Positions 1 to 7,861 of a stretch of DNA of 64,000 nucleotides are shown in pieces (within the stretch, counting starts at the first letter, position 1; the number at the start of each line of letters is the position of its first letter). The position numbers were made by a program, and so were the translations under genes. This DNA is from Frankia alni ACN14a (GTDB lineage: Bacteria; Actinomycetota; Actinomycetes; Frankiales; Frankiaceae): the NCBI RefSeq assembly GCF_000058485.1, contig NC_008278.1, positions 3,962,962-4,026,961 on the forward strand, in the 5' to 3' direction. The notes under the pieces are model-generated. The model did not search any database and was not told where the DNA came from. It saw nothing but the letters and a program-made list of their open reading frames with translations.

Positions 1-548
1 GCGGCGAGCCTTGTGACCAGGGCACGCATGTCCCGGATGCCGGCGGGGTCCAGGCCGTTGGCCGGCTCGTCGAGAACGAGCAGCCGTGGGTCGCGCAGCA
101 GCGACGCGGCGACCCCGAGCCGTTGGCGCATCCCGAACGAGTAGCCCCCGACCTTGTCACCCGCCCGACCGGCGAGGTCGACGACGTCGAGCACCTCGTC
201 GATCCGGCTGTCCGCCCCGCCGCCGTCCAGGCCGGCGAGCAGGTTCAGGTTCCGCCGGCCGGACAGGTAGGGGTAGAACCTCGGACTCTCGATGAACCCG
301 GCGACCCCGTCCAACATCGACGGTCCCGCCTCGGCCCAGGTCCGGCCGAAGACCCGCAACGTCCCCGCGTCCGGCCGGATCAGCCCGAACAGCATCCGCA
401 GGAACGTCGTCTTCCCGGCGCCGTTCGGGCCGAGGATGCCGTACACCTCCCCGACATCCACCCGAAGATCCACCTGATCCACCGCGGTGAGACCACCGAA
501 CCGTTTGACCAGCCCGGTGGCCTCCACCGCCGGAACACCGACCGCCAC
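1..548 (-). CDS. ABC transporter ATP-binding protein (3' end outside window)
   Basis: Read on the minus strand, this encodes the nucleotide-binding subunit of an ABC exporter of the BcrA/DrrA type. The product starts VAVGVPAVEATGLVKRFGG and has a Walker A GPNGAGKTT at about residues 40-48, a variant signature SFGMRQRL in place of LSGGQ, and Walker B LLVLDEPANGLDP. The SFGMRQRL variant is usual in antibiotic-resistance-type ATPases. The GTG at 546-548 is chosen because GGGAGG lies four bases upstream and an in-frame stop precedes it. The C-terminus runs off the window. It is divergent from the BlaI/M56 pair, so a palindrome at 576-596 could place it under the same repressor. Function family is secure; substrate is unknown. 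Confidence 0.9.
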   Translation of the reverse strand, partial: MAVGVPAVEATGLVKRFGGLTAVDQVDLRVDVGEVYGILGPNGAGKTTFLRMLFGLIRPDAGTLRVFGRTWAEAGPSMLDGVAGFIESPRFYPYLSGRRNLNLLAGLDGGGADSRIDEVLDVVDLAGRAGDKVGGYSFGMRQRLGVAASLLRDPRLLVLDEPANGLDPAGIRDMRALVTRLA

Positions 549-575
549 ACGCCCTCCCGTCGAACATCCACAATT

Positions 576-596
576 CTACTACTCGATGAATAGTAG
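576..596. promoter_or_regulatory. Palindromic operator candidate (BlaI-type box 1)
   Basis: The sequence contains TACTA (577-581) and TAGTA (591-595) as inverted arms around a 9-base centre. BlaI/MecI repressors bind dyads built on TACTA/TGTAGTA half sites. The box lies 28 bases upstream of the ABC ATPase start and faces the blaI-like gene, so binding would be expected to repress the ATPase operon. The assignment is inferred from position and motif only. Confidence 0.5.
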
Positions 597-697
597 ACCG
601 TGGACACGGCGGGTGGCAGGGTCAGCACCGCCGAAGGGGGCGCCTCGACGGCCGCCACGGAGCCTTCGCGCGGCATGCTCGACCTCCAGACACCTTG

Positions 698-713
698 TAC
701 TGTCAATCCAGTA
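698..713. promoter_or_regulatory. Palindromic operator candidate (BlaI-type box 2)
   Basis: TACTG (698-702) and CAGTA (709-713) form a perfect dyad six bases apart, directly before the blaI-like gene. It shares the TACT/AGTA half-site with the box at 576-596. Together they look like paired autoregulatory operators in the divergent promoter region. Confidence 0.45.
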
Positions 714-724
714 GTAGCGAGGAG

Positions 725-1147
725 GTGAGAGCAGCGCGAAGACCCAGACGCGAACCGGGAGCACTCGAACGGGAGGTACTCGCCGCGATCGCGGCGGCCG
801 GCCGACCGCTCACCCCGGCCGAAACGCTCGCCGAGCTCGGCGAACCACTGGCCTACACCACGGTGATGACGACCCTCGCTCGCCTGCACGACAAGGGCGC
901 CCTGACCCGGACGCCCGCAGGCCGCTCTTACACCTACGCCCCTGCCGCCGACCCGGACACCCTCGACGCCGCGCTCACCGCCCGGCAGATGACCCGCCTG
1001 CTCGGCGCCGGCACCCACCGGGCCGAAACACTCGCCCGGTTCGTCGCGGATCTGCGACCGGAGGACGAACAGCTCCTCGCCGACCTCCTCGCCACCCACC
1101 AGCCGGACGCCGAGGCCGACAACATCGACGGCGGCCCCGGGCGATGA
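725..1147 (+). CDS. BlaI/MecI-family winged-helix repressor
   Basis: A dimeric winged-helix repressor that in this family is cleaved or released after signalling by a membrane M56 protease. The N-terminal region contains the helix-turn-helix (residues about 10-70, with LEREVLAAIAAAGRPLT and LAYTTVMTTLARLHDKG), and the C-terminal third is the helical dimer region. It overlaps the next gene by ATGA (1144-1147), the standard blaI-blaR1 arrangement. Start choice is uncertain: GTG 725 follows GAGGAG with no spacer, and an upstream TTG at 695 sits inside the operator dyad, so the mRNA may be translated unusually. Likely autoregulated through the two palindromes upstream. Confidence 0.88.
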   Translation: MRAARRPRREPGALEREVLAAIAAAGRPLTPAETLAELGEPLAYTTVMTTLARLHDKGALTRTPAGRSYTYAPAADPDTLDAALTARQMTRLLGAGTHRAETLARFVADLRPEDEQLLADLLATHQPDAEADNIDGGPGR

Positions 1148-2103
1148 CGGCCGTCGCGCTCGTCCCGTTCGTCACGAGCCTGCTGCTGGCCGCCGGCGGC
1201 GGCTGGCTCGGCCGGCGGCTCCCGCCCGCCGCCGCCACCCGGCTGCTCACCGCTGCCTGCCTGGTGACCGCGCTCGCCACCGGTTTCATCCTGTCGGTCG
1301 CAGCCTTCACCCTGCTCGCCCCGATGCCCATGCTCGCCGCGGTCGGGCACTGGTCGGCCACCGTCGTGCGCGGCCACGACCCGCTGCCCGTCACCGCCGG
1401 ACTGCTGCCGGCCGCCGTTGTGGCCGGGCTGCTCGCCGCCGCCACCCGCCGGGCCGTCGGTGTCGGCCGGGATCTCGCCGCGGCCGAACTCACCTGCCGC
1501 CGGCTCGGACCCGCCCCCACCGGTCTCGTCGTCGTCGACGACGACCGGGCCGACGCCTACACCCTGCCCGGACTCACCGGCCGGATCGTGGTATCCACCG
1601 CGATGCTGCGCGCGCTGCCCCCGGACGAACGCCGCGTGCTTCTCGCCCACGAACACTCCCACCTGCGCCACCGCCACCACGCCTACACCCAGCTCGCCGA
1701 CCTCGCCGCCGCCGCCAACCCACTGCTGCGGGCACCCGCCGCCGCCGTCCGGCTCGCCGTCGAACGCTGGGCCGACGAAGACGCCGCCGCGACCAGCGAC
1801 AACCGCGTTGTCGCCGTCCGGGCCCTCGCCCGCGCCGGCCTCGCCCGCGCCCGCGCCGGCGCAGCGACCGTGCCGACCGCGGCGCTCGGCGCCGTGCATA
1901 CCGACCTCGCCCATCGGGCACGGGCACTGCGGGAGCCACCGCCGAAACCGCGTCCTGTCCTGGCCCTCACGCTCACCGCGCTCATCCTGGCCACCGCAGC
2001 CGCCGCCCTCGACACCTCCCACGCGACCGAACGCCGGTTCGAGCGCGCGCAGGCGACGTTCGCGCACCAGACCCGACCTGTCTCAGGCCATCCTGACAGG
2101 TAG
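1144..2103 (+). CDS. M56-family membrane zinc metalloprotease (BlaR1/HtpX-like)
   Basis: A 319-residue integral membrane protease. Several hydrophobic segments occupy roughly the first 110 residues, and the zinc motif HEHSH (HExxH form) follows at about residues 168-172 inside LLAHEHSHLRHRHH. A further hydrophobic segment is near the C-terminus (LALTLTALILATAAAALDT). The gene overlaps the BlaI-like repressor by four bases, so the two are probably co-translated. There is no penicillin-binding sensor domain as in full BlaR1, so this is the short actinobacterial form whose signal is unknown. Proteolysis of the partner repressor is the family-based expectation. Confidence 0.88.
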   Translation: MTAVALVPFVTSLLLAAGGGWLGRRLPPAAATRLLTAACLVTALATGFILSVAAFTLLAPMPMLAAVGHWSATVVRGHDPLPVTAGLLPAAVVAGLLAAATRRAVGVGRDLAAAELTCRRLGPAPTGLVVVDDDRADAYTLPGLTGRIVVSTAMLRALPPDERRVLLAHEHSHLRHRHHAYTQLADLAAAANPLLRAPAAAVRLAVERWADEDAAATSDNRVVAVRALARAGLARARAGAATVPTAALGAVHTDLAHRARALREPPPKPRPVLALTLTALILATAAAALDTSHATERRFERAQATFAHQTRPVSGHPDR

Positions 2104-2404
2104 GGCGCGAGCCGAAGCGCGCGAACGCGGTACGCCCCTGCTGGTCCGCAACACGCGTAGCGTCGTACTGACCACGGCCGGTGCGGCTTTGGCGGAGTCC
2201 GCGCCGCCCGCGCTGGCGGCGCTGGACCGGGCATGGGACACCGCCCAGAGCGCGGCGGCCGGTGACCTGGGCACGCCGCGCATCGGATACAGCCTCAGCG
2301 CCGGGGCCGAGACGGCACCGGCCCTGGTGGACAGGCTGATTCGCGGCAACATCCGTGCCGTCGCCAAAACCCCGGCGGACGCGCTGCACTGGCTGTCGGA
2401 CTGA
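2104..2404 (+). pseudogene. LysR-family regulator fragment
   Basis: The stretch reads RARAEARERGTPLLVRNTRS, then SVVLTTAGAALAE, then GTPRIGYSLSAGAETAPAL. This matches the region just after the helix-turn-helix and the first part of the effector domain of LysR regulators. The recognition helix upstream is missing and the effector domain stops after about 40 residues at a TGA. It overlaps or abuts the M56 protease terminus. A relic truncated at both ends, not a working regulator. Confidence 0.7.
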
Positions 2405-2567
2405 CGGGCAGCAGGTCAGGCCAGGCGAACTTCCCAGGTGGCGAGGCCGAAGACCTTGCGGCACTCCCACGCCCCGCACTCTGCGCAGGTCGTCATCACC
2501 TTCCCAGCTTCACCCCCTGGGCGGGACTGCGGCGTGGTGACACACGCGAGCGCACCGGAAGGCGCAG
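2405..2567. other. Gap between two relics; weak minus-strand small ORF
   Basis: No confident gene. On the minus strand an ORF from ATG 2496 to TGA 2416 reads MTTCAECGAWECRKVFGLA and then TWEVRLA. It has three cysteines, two of them in CAEC, and a GGAAGG-like ribosome site directly before the start. It may be a fragment of a larger lost gene beside the transposase relic. Confidence 0.25.
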
Positions 2568-2757
2568 TCAGTCCAGGGCGTCGTCGTCCTCGTCCAGCTC
2601 GGGGGCGTCCGGGTCACCCAGCGGGCGCAGGCCCTGGCGCGGGGTGGAAGGGATGAAGCTGTAGCGGCCCAGGACGGTGAGGTTCTTGAACTTCAGCGGG
2701 GACGGCAATCCTCATCGCTGATCTCGTGGCCCTCGGCGCGCAGCCGGGCGCGGCGCA
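2568..2757 (-). pseudogene. Tn3-family transposase (TnpA) C-terminal relic
   Basis: On the minus strand two frames together give LRAEGHEISDED followed by PLKFKNLTVLGRYSF and then GLRPLGDPDAPELDEDDDA before a TGA at 2568-2570. This is the conserved end of actinobacterial Tn3-family transposases. About five residues (normally VARLS) are lost at the frame change near 2709, and everything upstream is missing. A matching N-terminal fragment on the same strand lies at 32506-32817. Confidence 0.75.
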
Positions 2758-2807
2758 CCGTGCGGTGTGGCTGTGGTCGGTGGATCGTGGCGTCCTATCC
2801 TGTCCGG

Positions 2808-3614
2808 ATGCAGGATTCCACGGCGGGTCACGAGCGTCCGGCGCGCGGCTTCGAGCTGATCTGCGAGATCGAGCCGCCGACCCGGCCGGACCTGACCCAC
2901 GCCCGCCACCAGATCGGCGTCCTGAGCCCCGTCACCGACGCGTTCCTGATCCCCGACAACCACATCGGACGAGCGACCGTGTCGAGCATCGCCGTCGCCC
3001 ACGAGGTGCAGGCGATGGGGGGACGCAGCATCGCCTGCGTGAACTCCCGCGACCGTAACCTGCTCGGCTTCCGCCGCGACCTGCTCACCGCCGCGGCCTA
3101 CGGCGTCGAGGAGTTCCTGTTCGTCCGCGGCGACAAACCCACCGCCGGGAACCGGACCAGCGACCTGACCGTGCGCGCGATGATGGACGAGGCCCGCGCG
3201 GCCAGCGAGGGTCCGGTCTTCGCGGACATGCCGGCGTTCCGGGTCGGCGCCGCGGCCGGCCTACGTCCACTGCCCGCGTGGAAACGAGCGGCCGACTTCC
3301 TGTTCGTACAGGTCAGCTACTCGGTGGACGCCCTGCTGCGCTGGCGCGACGCCCATCCGGTGGAACTGCCGGTCTACGCCGGCGTGATGGTCCTCGCGAG
3401 CGCCGGGATGGCCCGCCGCCTCGCCGCGACCATCCCCGACATCGACATCCCCGACGACCTCGTCCACGCGGTCGAACGGGACCAGGCGGCCGGGGTCGAG
3501 GCGGCCTGCGACCAGGTGCTACGGCTGCGCGACAGTGGCGCCTTCGCCGGTGTGCACCTCGTTCCGGTCAGCCGCTACCGCCAGGTCGCCACCCGACTTG
3601 AGGACCTTCTCTAA
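2808..3614 (+). CDS. Methylenetetrahydrofolate reductase-like protein
   Basis: A 268-residue TIM-barrel protein of the MTHFR superfamily, which use a flavin to reduce 5,10-methylenetetrahydrofolate or act on related C1-folate substrates. FELICEIEPPTRPDL near the N-terminus matches the first strand with its conserved Glu, and FLFVRGDKP, ADFLFVQVSYSVD and LPVYAGVMVLASAGMARR match later strands. It is shorter than MetF (about 290-300) and probably a paralogue. The ATG at 2808 is used because homology begins just after it. It stands alone between a transposase relic and a convergent coiled-coil gene, so its exact substrate is not shown. Confidence 0.8.
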   Translation: MQDSTAGHERPARGFELICEIEPPTRPDLTHARHQIGVLSPVTDAFLIPDNHIGRATVSSIAVAHEVQAMGGRSIACVNSRDRNLLGFRRDLLTAAAYGVEEFLFVRGDKPTAGNRTSDLTVRAMMDEARAASEGPVFADMPAFRVGAAAGLRPLPAWKRAADFLFVQVSYSVDALLRWRDAHPVELPVYAGVMVLASAGMARRLAATIPDIDIPDDLVHAVERDQAAGVEAACDQVLRLRDSGAFAGVHLVPVSRYRQVATRLEDLL

Positions 3615-3737
3615 CTCCCCGGGCCGTCTCTCGCAGGTCTTGTACCCCTACCGCCCGCGGACGACCTCTGGCGCTCAGCGGGTCCAGAGTGCGGGCCGAG
3701 CCTGCCGGCCGCTGGGTGCGGTGACGGCGGTGACGGC

Positions 3738-5291
3738 CTAGGTCCCGCGGGGGCCGGGGGTGCGCAGGGCGCGCAGTTCGGCGGCGAGGTCGTCGGCCTG
3801 GCGTTCGGCGCGTTCGGCGCGGGCGCGGGCCTCGGCGCGGGCCTCGCCGAGCACGGCGAGGCGTTCGGCGGCGGTGCGCCGTTCGGTGTCCAGGCGGGCC
3901 TCGGCCTCGGCGCGGATCCGCTCGGTCTCGGCGGCCGCGGCGGCGCGGGCGCGCTCGACGTCGGCGGCCGCCTCCGCGCGGATGCGGGTGATCTCCGCGG
4001 CCGTTTCGGCGCGTAGCCGGTCGAGGTCGGCGGTGGCCTCGGCGCGCAGGCGTTGGGTGTCGGCGTCGGCGGCCTGGCGCAGGCGCAGCGCTTCGGCGCG
4101 TTCGGCGCGGATGTCCTCGCGCAGCGCGTCGCGTTCGGCGCGCAGCTCGGTGCGCTGGCGGGCGTCGCGTTCGCCGTCGCGGCGCGCGGTGGCCAGGTCG
4201 GCCAGCGCCTGGTCGCGGGCGGCGGTGGCCTCGGCGAGGCGTGCCTCGGCGTCGGCGTGGGCCTCGGCGATGCGGGCGGTGGCGTCGCGGTGGGCGGCGT
4301 CGACGGCGGCCTGGGCCTGGGCGTCGGCGGCGGCCACCGCGGTGTCGGCGTCGGCGTGGGCGGCATCGGCGGCGGCGGTGGCGGCGCGCACGGCGGCGGC
4401 GGCCTCCTCGACGGCGTCGGCGCGGGCGGTCTCGGCGGCGCGCAGGCGCGCTTCGGCGTCGTCGAGGGCGGTGACGGCCTCGGCGGCGACCGCGTCGGCC
4501 TCGGCGCGGGCGGCGGTGGCGGCGCGGGCGTGCTGTTCGGCGCGCACCGCGCGGGCGACGGCCTCGGCGACGCGTTCGGCGGCGTCGGCCTCGGCGGCCT
4601 CGACCTGCGCCTCCGCGGCGGTGATGTCGCCGAGCAGCGCCATCTGGCGGCCGAAGGCCTCCAGGGTGGAGGTCAGTTCGCCGGCGAGGGCCTGCACCTG
4701 CCCGGCGAGCTCCTCGGCGCGGGCGCGCCCGGCGGCCAGGGGGCGGGGGATCGGCGCGGGCCGGGTGGTGCCGGTCGCCGGGGTGTTCGTCCCGGCGGGG
4801 CGGTGGGCCAGCTCGCGGCGGCGGCGGTAGGCGGCGAGGCGGTTGTGCGCCGGATCGTCGCAGTAGGCCGGCGGGCGCCCGGGGCCCTCGGCGGGGGCGG
4901 CCGGGCGCGTGCAACCTGGGTAGGCGCAGCGCGCCCCGCCTGCCGCGGCGGACGCCGGTGACGGCGCCTGCTCGGCCGCACCGTCCGCGGCGGCCGTGTC
5001 CGCGGCGGCACGGTCCCGGCTCACCCGGTCCGCGGCCACCCGGTCCGCGGCCACCTGGTGCACGGCGGCCATGTCCGCGGCCGCCGAGCCGGGGGCCGCG
5101 GCCGGGGTGCTCGGCCCGGCGGGGGAGGGGAGCTGCGGGGCCTCGGTGGCCGCGGGCGGCGCGCCCGGCTCCCCCTCGGACGCGGGCAGCTCGGGCGGTT
5201 CGACGGGCGGGCGGGGGGTCGGCGGTCGGAACGGCTCCTCGGGCTCGTCCGGCTCCTGGCGCTGCGCGGGGGGGCGGGGCACCCGACTCAT
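3738..5291 (-). CDS. Long coiled-coil protein with a Cys motif, KfrA-like
   Basis: About 517 residues in three parts. The first ~120 are Pro/Ala-rich and include repeats of AADR. Next comes a small Cys/His motif (CAYPGCTRPA, then YCDDPAHNRLAAYRRRREL) that could bind zinc or DNA. The rest, about 340 residues, is an uninterrupted Ala/Glu/Arg heptad-like coiled coil (for example AEEARLRAAE-type runs, RIRAEAEARLDTERR). The layout resembles plasmid KfrA-like or nucleoid-associated DNA-binding coiled coils. The ATG at 5291 is preferred over 5303 because GAGG lies six bases upstream. The palindromes at 5328-5343 and 5411-5445 upstream could be its operators. Function is not established. Confidence 0.75.
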   Translation of the reverse strand: MSRVPRPPAQRQEPDEPEEPFRPPTPRPPVEPPELPASEGEPGAPPAATEAPQLPSPAGPSTPAAAPGSAAADMAAVHQVAADRVAADRVSRDRAAADTAAADGAAEQAPSPASAAAGGARCAYPGCTRPAAPAEGPGRPPAYCDDPAHNRLAAYRRRRELAHRPAGTNTPATGTTRPAPIPRPLAAGRARAEELAGQVQALAGELTSTLEAFGRQMALLGDITAAEAQVEAAEADAAERVAEAVARAVRAEQHARAATAARAEADAVAAEAVTALDDAEARLRAAETARADAVEEAAAAVRAATAAADAAHADADTAVAAADAQAQAAVDAAHRDATARIAEAHADAEARLAEATAARDQALADLATARRDGERDARQRTELRAERDALREDIRAERAEALRLRQAADADTQRLRAEATADLDRLRAETAAEITRIRAEAAADVERARAAAAAETERIRAEAEARLDTERRTAAERLAVLGEARAEARARAERAERQADDLAAELRALRTPGPRGT

Positions 5292-5327
5292 CGCGATCCT
5301 CATCCCTCTCGTACCGTCATTTTCGTA

Positions 5328-5343
5328 TCATCGCACACGATGA
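5328..5343. promoter_or_regulatory. Inverted repeat near coiled-coil gene start
   Basis: TCATCG (5328-5333), CACA, CGATGA (5338-5343) form a perfect 6-bp dyad with a 4-base centre, 37 bases upstream of the coiled-coil gene start. It sits where a promoter or operator is expected. Confidence 0.4.
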
Positions 5344-5410
5344 AACGTTAACCAGCATCGTTATACCACGGAACGGAACGACGATACGGGACGCCCGCCG
5401 TGTCCCGATT

Positions 5411-5445
5411 CTGACGCCCGATAACCCCCCCTTATCGGGCGTCAG
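5411..5445. promoter_or_regulatory. Perfect 14-bp inverted repeat with C7 loop
   Basis: CTGACGCCCGATAA (5411-5424) and TTATCGGGCGTCAG (5432-5445) are perfect complements separated by seven Cs. No T-run follows on either side, so a simple terminator is unlikely. It lies about 120 bases upstream of the KfrA-like gene and about 180 upstream of the oxidoreductase. Candidate operator or structural DNA/RNA element. Confidence 0.55.
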
Positions 5446-5600
5446 GACCGAGGCCACCCGCAGGCCGCTCGCGGCGTGCGGGCGCGGTCAGCGCGGGTGA
5501 TCGTGGCGTAGGTTCCGATGCATCGGAGTAAAAACGTGCTGCGGGTGCCGAGCGGACAGCCGGCCAGGAGCACGCGCACACGCGGTATCGGACGATCCGT

Positions 5601-5622
5601 CACTCCTTCCGTCGAAGGAGTG
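5601..5622 (+). promoter_or_regulatory. Hairpin that hides the ribosome binding site of the oxidoreductase
   Basis: CACTCCTTC (5601-5609), CGTC, GAAGGAGTG (5614-5622) is a perfect 9-bp stem with a 4-base loop. Its 3' arm contains the Shine-Dalgarno AAGGAG of the gene that starts at GTG 5627. In RNA the stem would block ribosome access, so it may act as a thermometer or be opened by a factor. As DNA it could also be a regulator's operator. Confidence 0.6.
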
Positions 5623-5626
5623 CGTC

Positions 5627-6529
5627 GTGAAGGCAGTACAGTTCAGCCGGTTCGGTGGCCCGGAGGTCCTTCGGATCGTCGATCTGCCCGACCCGCATCC
5701 CCGCGCCGCAGAGATACGCATCCGGGTCCGTGCCGCGGGGATCACCGCCGGCGACTGGAAGAAGCGTCAGGGCCTGATGGACGAGGAACTGCCGCAGACT
5801 CTGGGCTACGAGGCGGCGGGCATCGTCGACGAGATCGGCGACGATGTCTGCGGCGTCGCGGTGGGCGACCGGGTCTTCGGAGCGTCACCCTACGGCGCCG
5901 CCCAGGCGGAGCTGGCTGTGCTGTCCCCCTGGGCCCCCATCCCGTACTCGCTTGACTATGTGAGAGCAGCAGCGATCCCCGCCGCAGCCGAGACCGCAGC
6001 ACGCTCCCTCGACCAGCTCGGCGTGACAGCGGGCAGCACCGTGCTCGTCAACGGGGCATCCGGCAGCGTCGGGAGTGCCGCTGTCCAGCTCGCCGTGGAG
6101 CGCGGCGCACGCGTCATCGGAGTGGGCAGCCCAGGCACGCACGACACGCTCCGTTCGCTCGGTGCCGAACCGGTGGCCTACGGCGAGGGGATGGCCGAAC
6201 GAGTCCGGGCGATCACACCGTCAGGCGTCGACGTTGCGCTGGACGTCGCTGGCAGCGGTGTTCTTCCCGAGCTCGTCGAGCTCGCGGGCGCACCCGAGCA
6301 CGTGATCACGGTCGCTGACTTCCGCGGCGCGCAGCAGACCGGCGTCCGCTTCAGCCGGGGCGACACCGGCCGCGCCACCTACGCGCTGGGGCAGGTTGCT
6401 CGCATGGCCGAAACAGGGCGATTCTCCGTCAAGATCGGCCGAACTTTCCCCTTGGCCGAGGTGGCCCAGGCGCACCGCGTCGGTCAGGCGGGGACCGTGC
6501 GCGGCAAACTCGTGCTATTCGTCGCCTGA
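5627..6529 (+). CDS. NADPH:quinone oxidoreductase-like MDR-family enzyme
   Basis: A 300-residue zinc-free medium-chain dehydrogenase/reductase. The N-terminal GroES-like fold shows LGYEAAGIVDEIGDDV and GDRVFGASPYG. The Rossmann motif is VLVNGASGSVGSAAVQLA (about residues 139-156), an AxxGxVG-type NADP site. No structural-zinc cysteine cluster is visible. The C-terminal IGRTFPLAEVAQAHR is typical of the family. Start GTG 5627 is set by AAGGAG within the hairpin. Likely reduces quinones or enones using NADPH; the physiological substrate is unknown. Probably monocistronic. Confidence 0.88.
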   Translation: MKAVQFSRFGGPEVLRIVDLPDPHPRAAEIRIRVRAAGITAGDWKKRQGLMDEELPQTLGYEAAGIVDEIGDDVCGVAVGDRVFGASPYGAAQAELAVLSPWAPIPYSLDYVRAAAIPAAAETAARSLDQLGVTAGSTVLVNGASGSVGSAAVQLAVERGARVIGVGSPGTHDTLRSLGAEPVAYGEGMAERVRAITPSGVDVALDVAGSGVLPELVELAGAPEHVITVADFRGAQQTGVRFSRGDTGRATYALGQVARMAETGRFSVKIGRTFPLAEVAQAHRVGQAGTVRGKLVLFVA

Positions 6530-7056
6530 CCCTGTCGTGGCGCGTGGTCCGCCGATCGACAGCGCATCCATTGCCGAAGACCGGCGCTCGCACGAACGAG
6601 CCGATGGACGCCTGGCGCTGCGACAGCTGCCCGCCACCGCTGGAATTCCCGACGCGCGAGCGGCGTCGCATCAGTTCCGCCAGCCGAGTGTCGGACGAGA
6701 ATCGTCCCTGCGTCCCTGCGTCCCTGAGTGCCTGCGTCACAGCCGTCCGTGTACTCCCTGGGGCGAGCGCCGCGGTCGCGCTGAGCGGCGCCTGCGCGGC
6801 TGCCTCCACGTGCATCGGCGCGAGGAAGCCCGCCGGAGCGGAGTGTGGGGAGAAGGGCCTCACGGCCACCGAGGCCGACATCGACGCCGTCTCGGTGGCT
6901 GTGCTTCGATCGTGTGGGAATGTCTCCGAACTGCGCTGCCAGGTGAAAGCGGGGGTTCGTCGTGGGTCGCCTGGGATCGGTCGGGACGCCGGGAGGGGCA
7001 TCCGCCATGGCAGAACTGAGGATGGACCGGCCGGGCGGCAGTGTCAGGGGGGTCCG
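6530..7056. other. Gene-poor 527-bp stretch
   Basis: No recognisable gene. An open plus frame from 6544 runs into the GNAT gene but its sequence (for example WRCDSCPPPLEFPTRERR) matches nothing I know. Four close copies of the octamer CGTCCCTG/AGTGCCTG lie at about 6702-6735. Probably decayed sequence. Confidence 0.4.
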
Positions 7057-7566
7057 TTGACCCGGCTGCGGGTGCTGGTGGCCGACGACTGGCCGGTGTG
7101 GCGCGCGTTGAGGCTGGCCGCGTTGGCCGACGCACCGCACGCCTTCGGCTCCTCGCTCGCGGACTGGCAGGGACCCGGCGACACGCAGCGACGGTGGCGA
7201 GCGCGACTCGAGACGGTCGCCGTCAACATCGTCGCCGACCTCGACGACCGGCCGGCCGGCATGGTCAGCGGTGACCGGACCGGCGTCGACACCGTCGAGC
7301 TGACATCGCTGTGGGTGGCGCCGGCGGCCCGCGGCCGCGGGGTCGGCGAGCTGCTCGTCGCGGCCGTGGTCGAGTGGGCCGAGCGGGCGGGCGCCGACAA
7401 GGCCGTGTTGAGGGTCTACCCGAGCAACCTCCACGCGATCCTGCTCTACCAGCGCAGCGGGTTCACCCGGACCAGCGTGGCAGAGGCGGTCCCTGGCGAT
7501 GACCGGCCGGAATGGGTGATGCAGCGACCGCTCGCCGGCCGGCGCATCCCGCGCGGCGACCAGTAA
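7057..7566 (+). CDS. GNAT-family N-acetyltransferase
   Basis: About 169 residues with the full GNAT core: an N-terminal strand LRVLVADDW, AFGSSLADW, the acetyl-CoA pyrophosphate loop VAPAARGRGVGELLVAAV (R/Q-x-x-G-x-G/A form), and YPSNLHAILLYQRSGF at the end of the fold. It transfers an acetyl group from acetyl-CoA to an amine; the acceptor is unknown. TTG 7057 is chosen because CAGGGGGG stands six bases upstream and the conserved fold begins directly after it; no ATG or GTG in frame nearby fits. Confidence 0.82.
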   Translation: MTRLRVLVADDWPVWRALRLAALADAPHAFGSSLADWQGPGDTQRRWRARLETVAVNIVADLDDRPAGMVSGDRTGVDTVELTSLWVAPAARGRGVGELLVAAVVEWAERAGADKAVLRVYPSNLHAILLYQRSGFTRTSVAEAVPGDDRPEWVMQRPLAGRRIPRGDQ

Positions 7567-7861
7567 GACGACCCGGTCGCGGCGCAACGGCTCGAGGTCG
7601 CGCAGCGACCGCTCACGGCCGGGCGAGCGTCCCCGCGACCGGCGCCGTCCACGCCGGCCACCTCGCCGACTGTCCTGGAATCCCCGTATGGACGGCGACA
7701 ATCAACGCTTTCCTGAAACCAGCATCCACAACAAAGTGTGCGGAACCGAGAGGACCCTGCTTCAAACCTCACAGCGCGTGCATCTGAAGGCACGTCGAAC
7801 CGTTTTCTTGGAGGGCGATCGGGAACGACATCACGACTGTGGAGGAGAGACGGAGACGATT
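7567..7861. other. Intergenic stretch without a clear gene
   Basis: An open frame from 7688 leads into the secreted-repeat gene, but its first 58 codons look non-native and lack a ribosome site. I see no RNA gene or hairpin here. Confidence 0.35.

Larger units (their letters stand above)
5304..5626. other. Divergent intergenic region rich in dyads
   Basis: The interval between the coiled-coil gene and the oxidoreductase holds no gene. It is lower in GC than its surroundings near 5320-5400 and contains three inverted repeats, listed separately. GTATCATCG (5325-5333) and CGACGATAC (about 5387-5395) are also near-inverted copies of each other. Confidence 0.6.

Noticed and set aside
3760-4961. 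Long open frames on the strand opposite the coiled-coil gene
   Set aside because: They consist of Arg/Ser or Gly runs that mirror the Ala/Glu/Arg codons of the real gene; no ribosome site or family.
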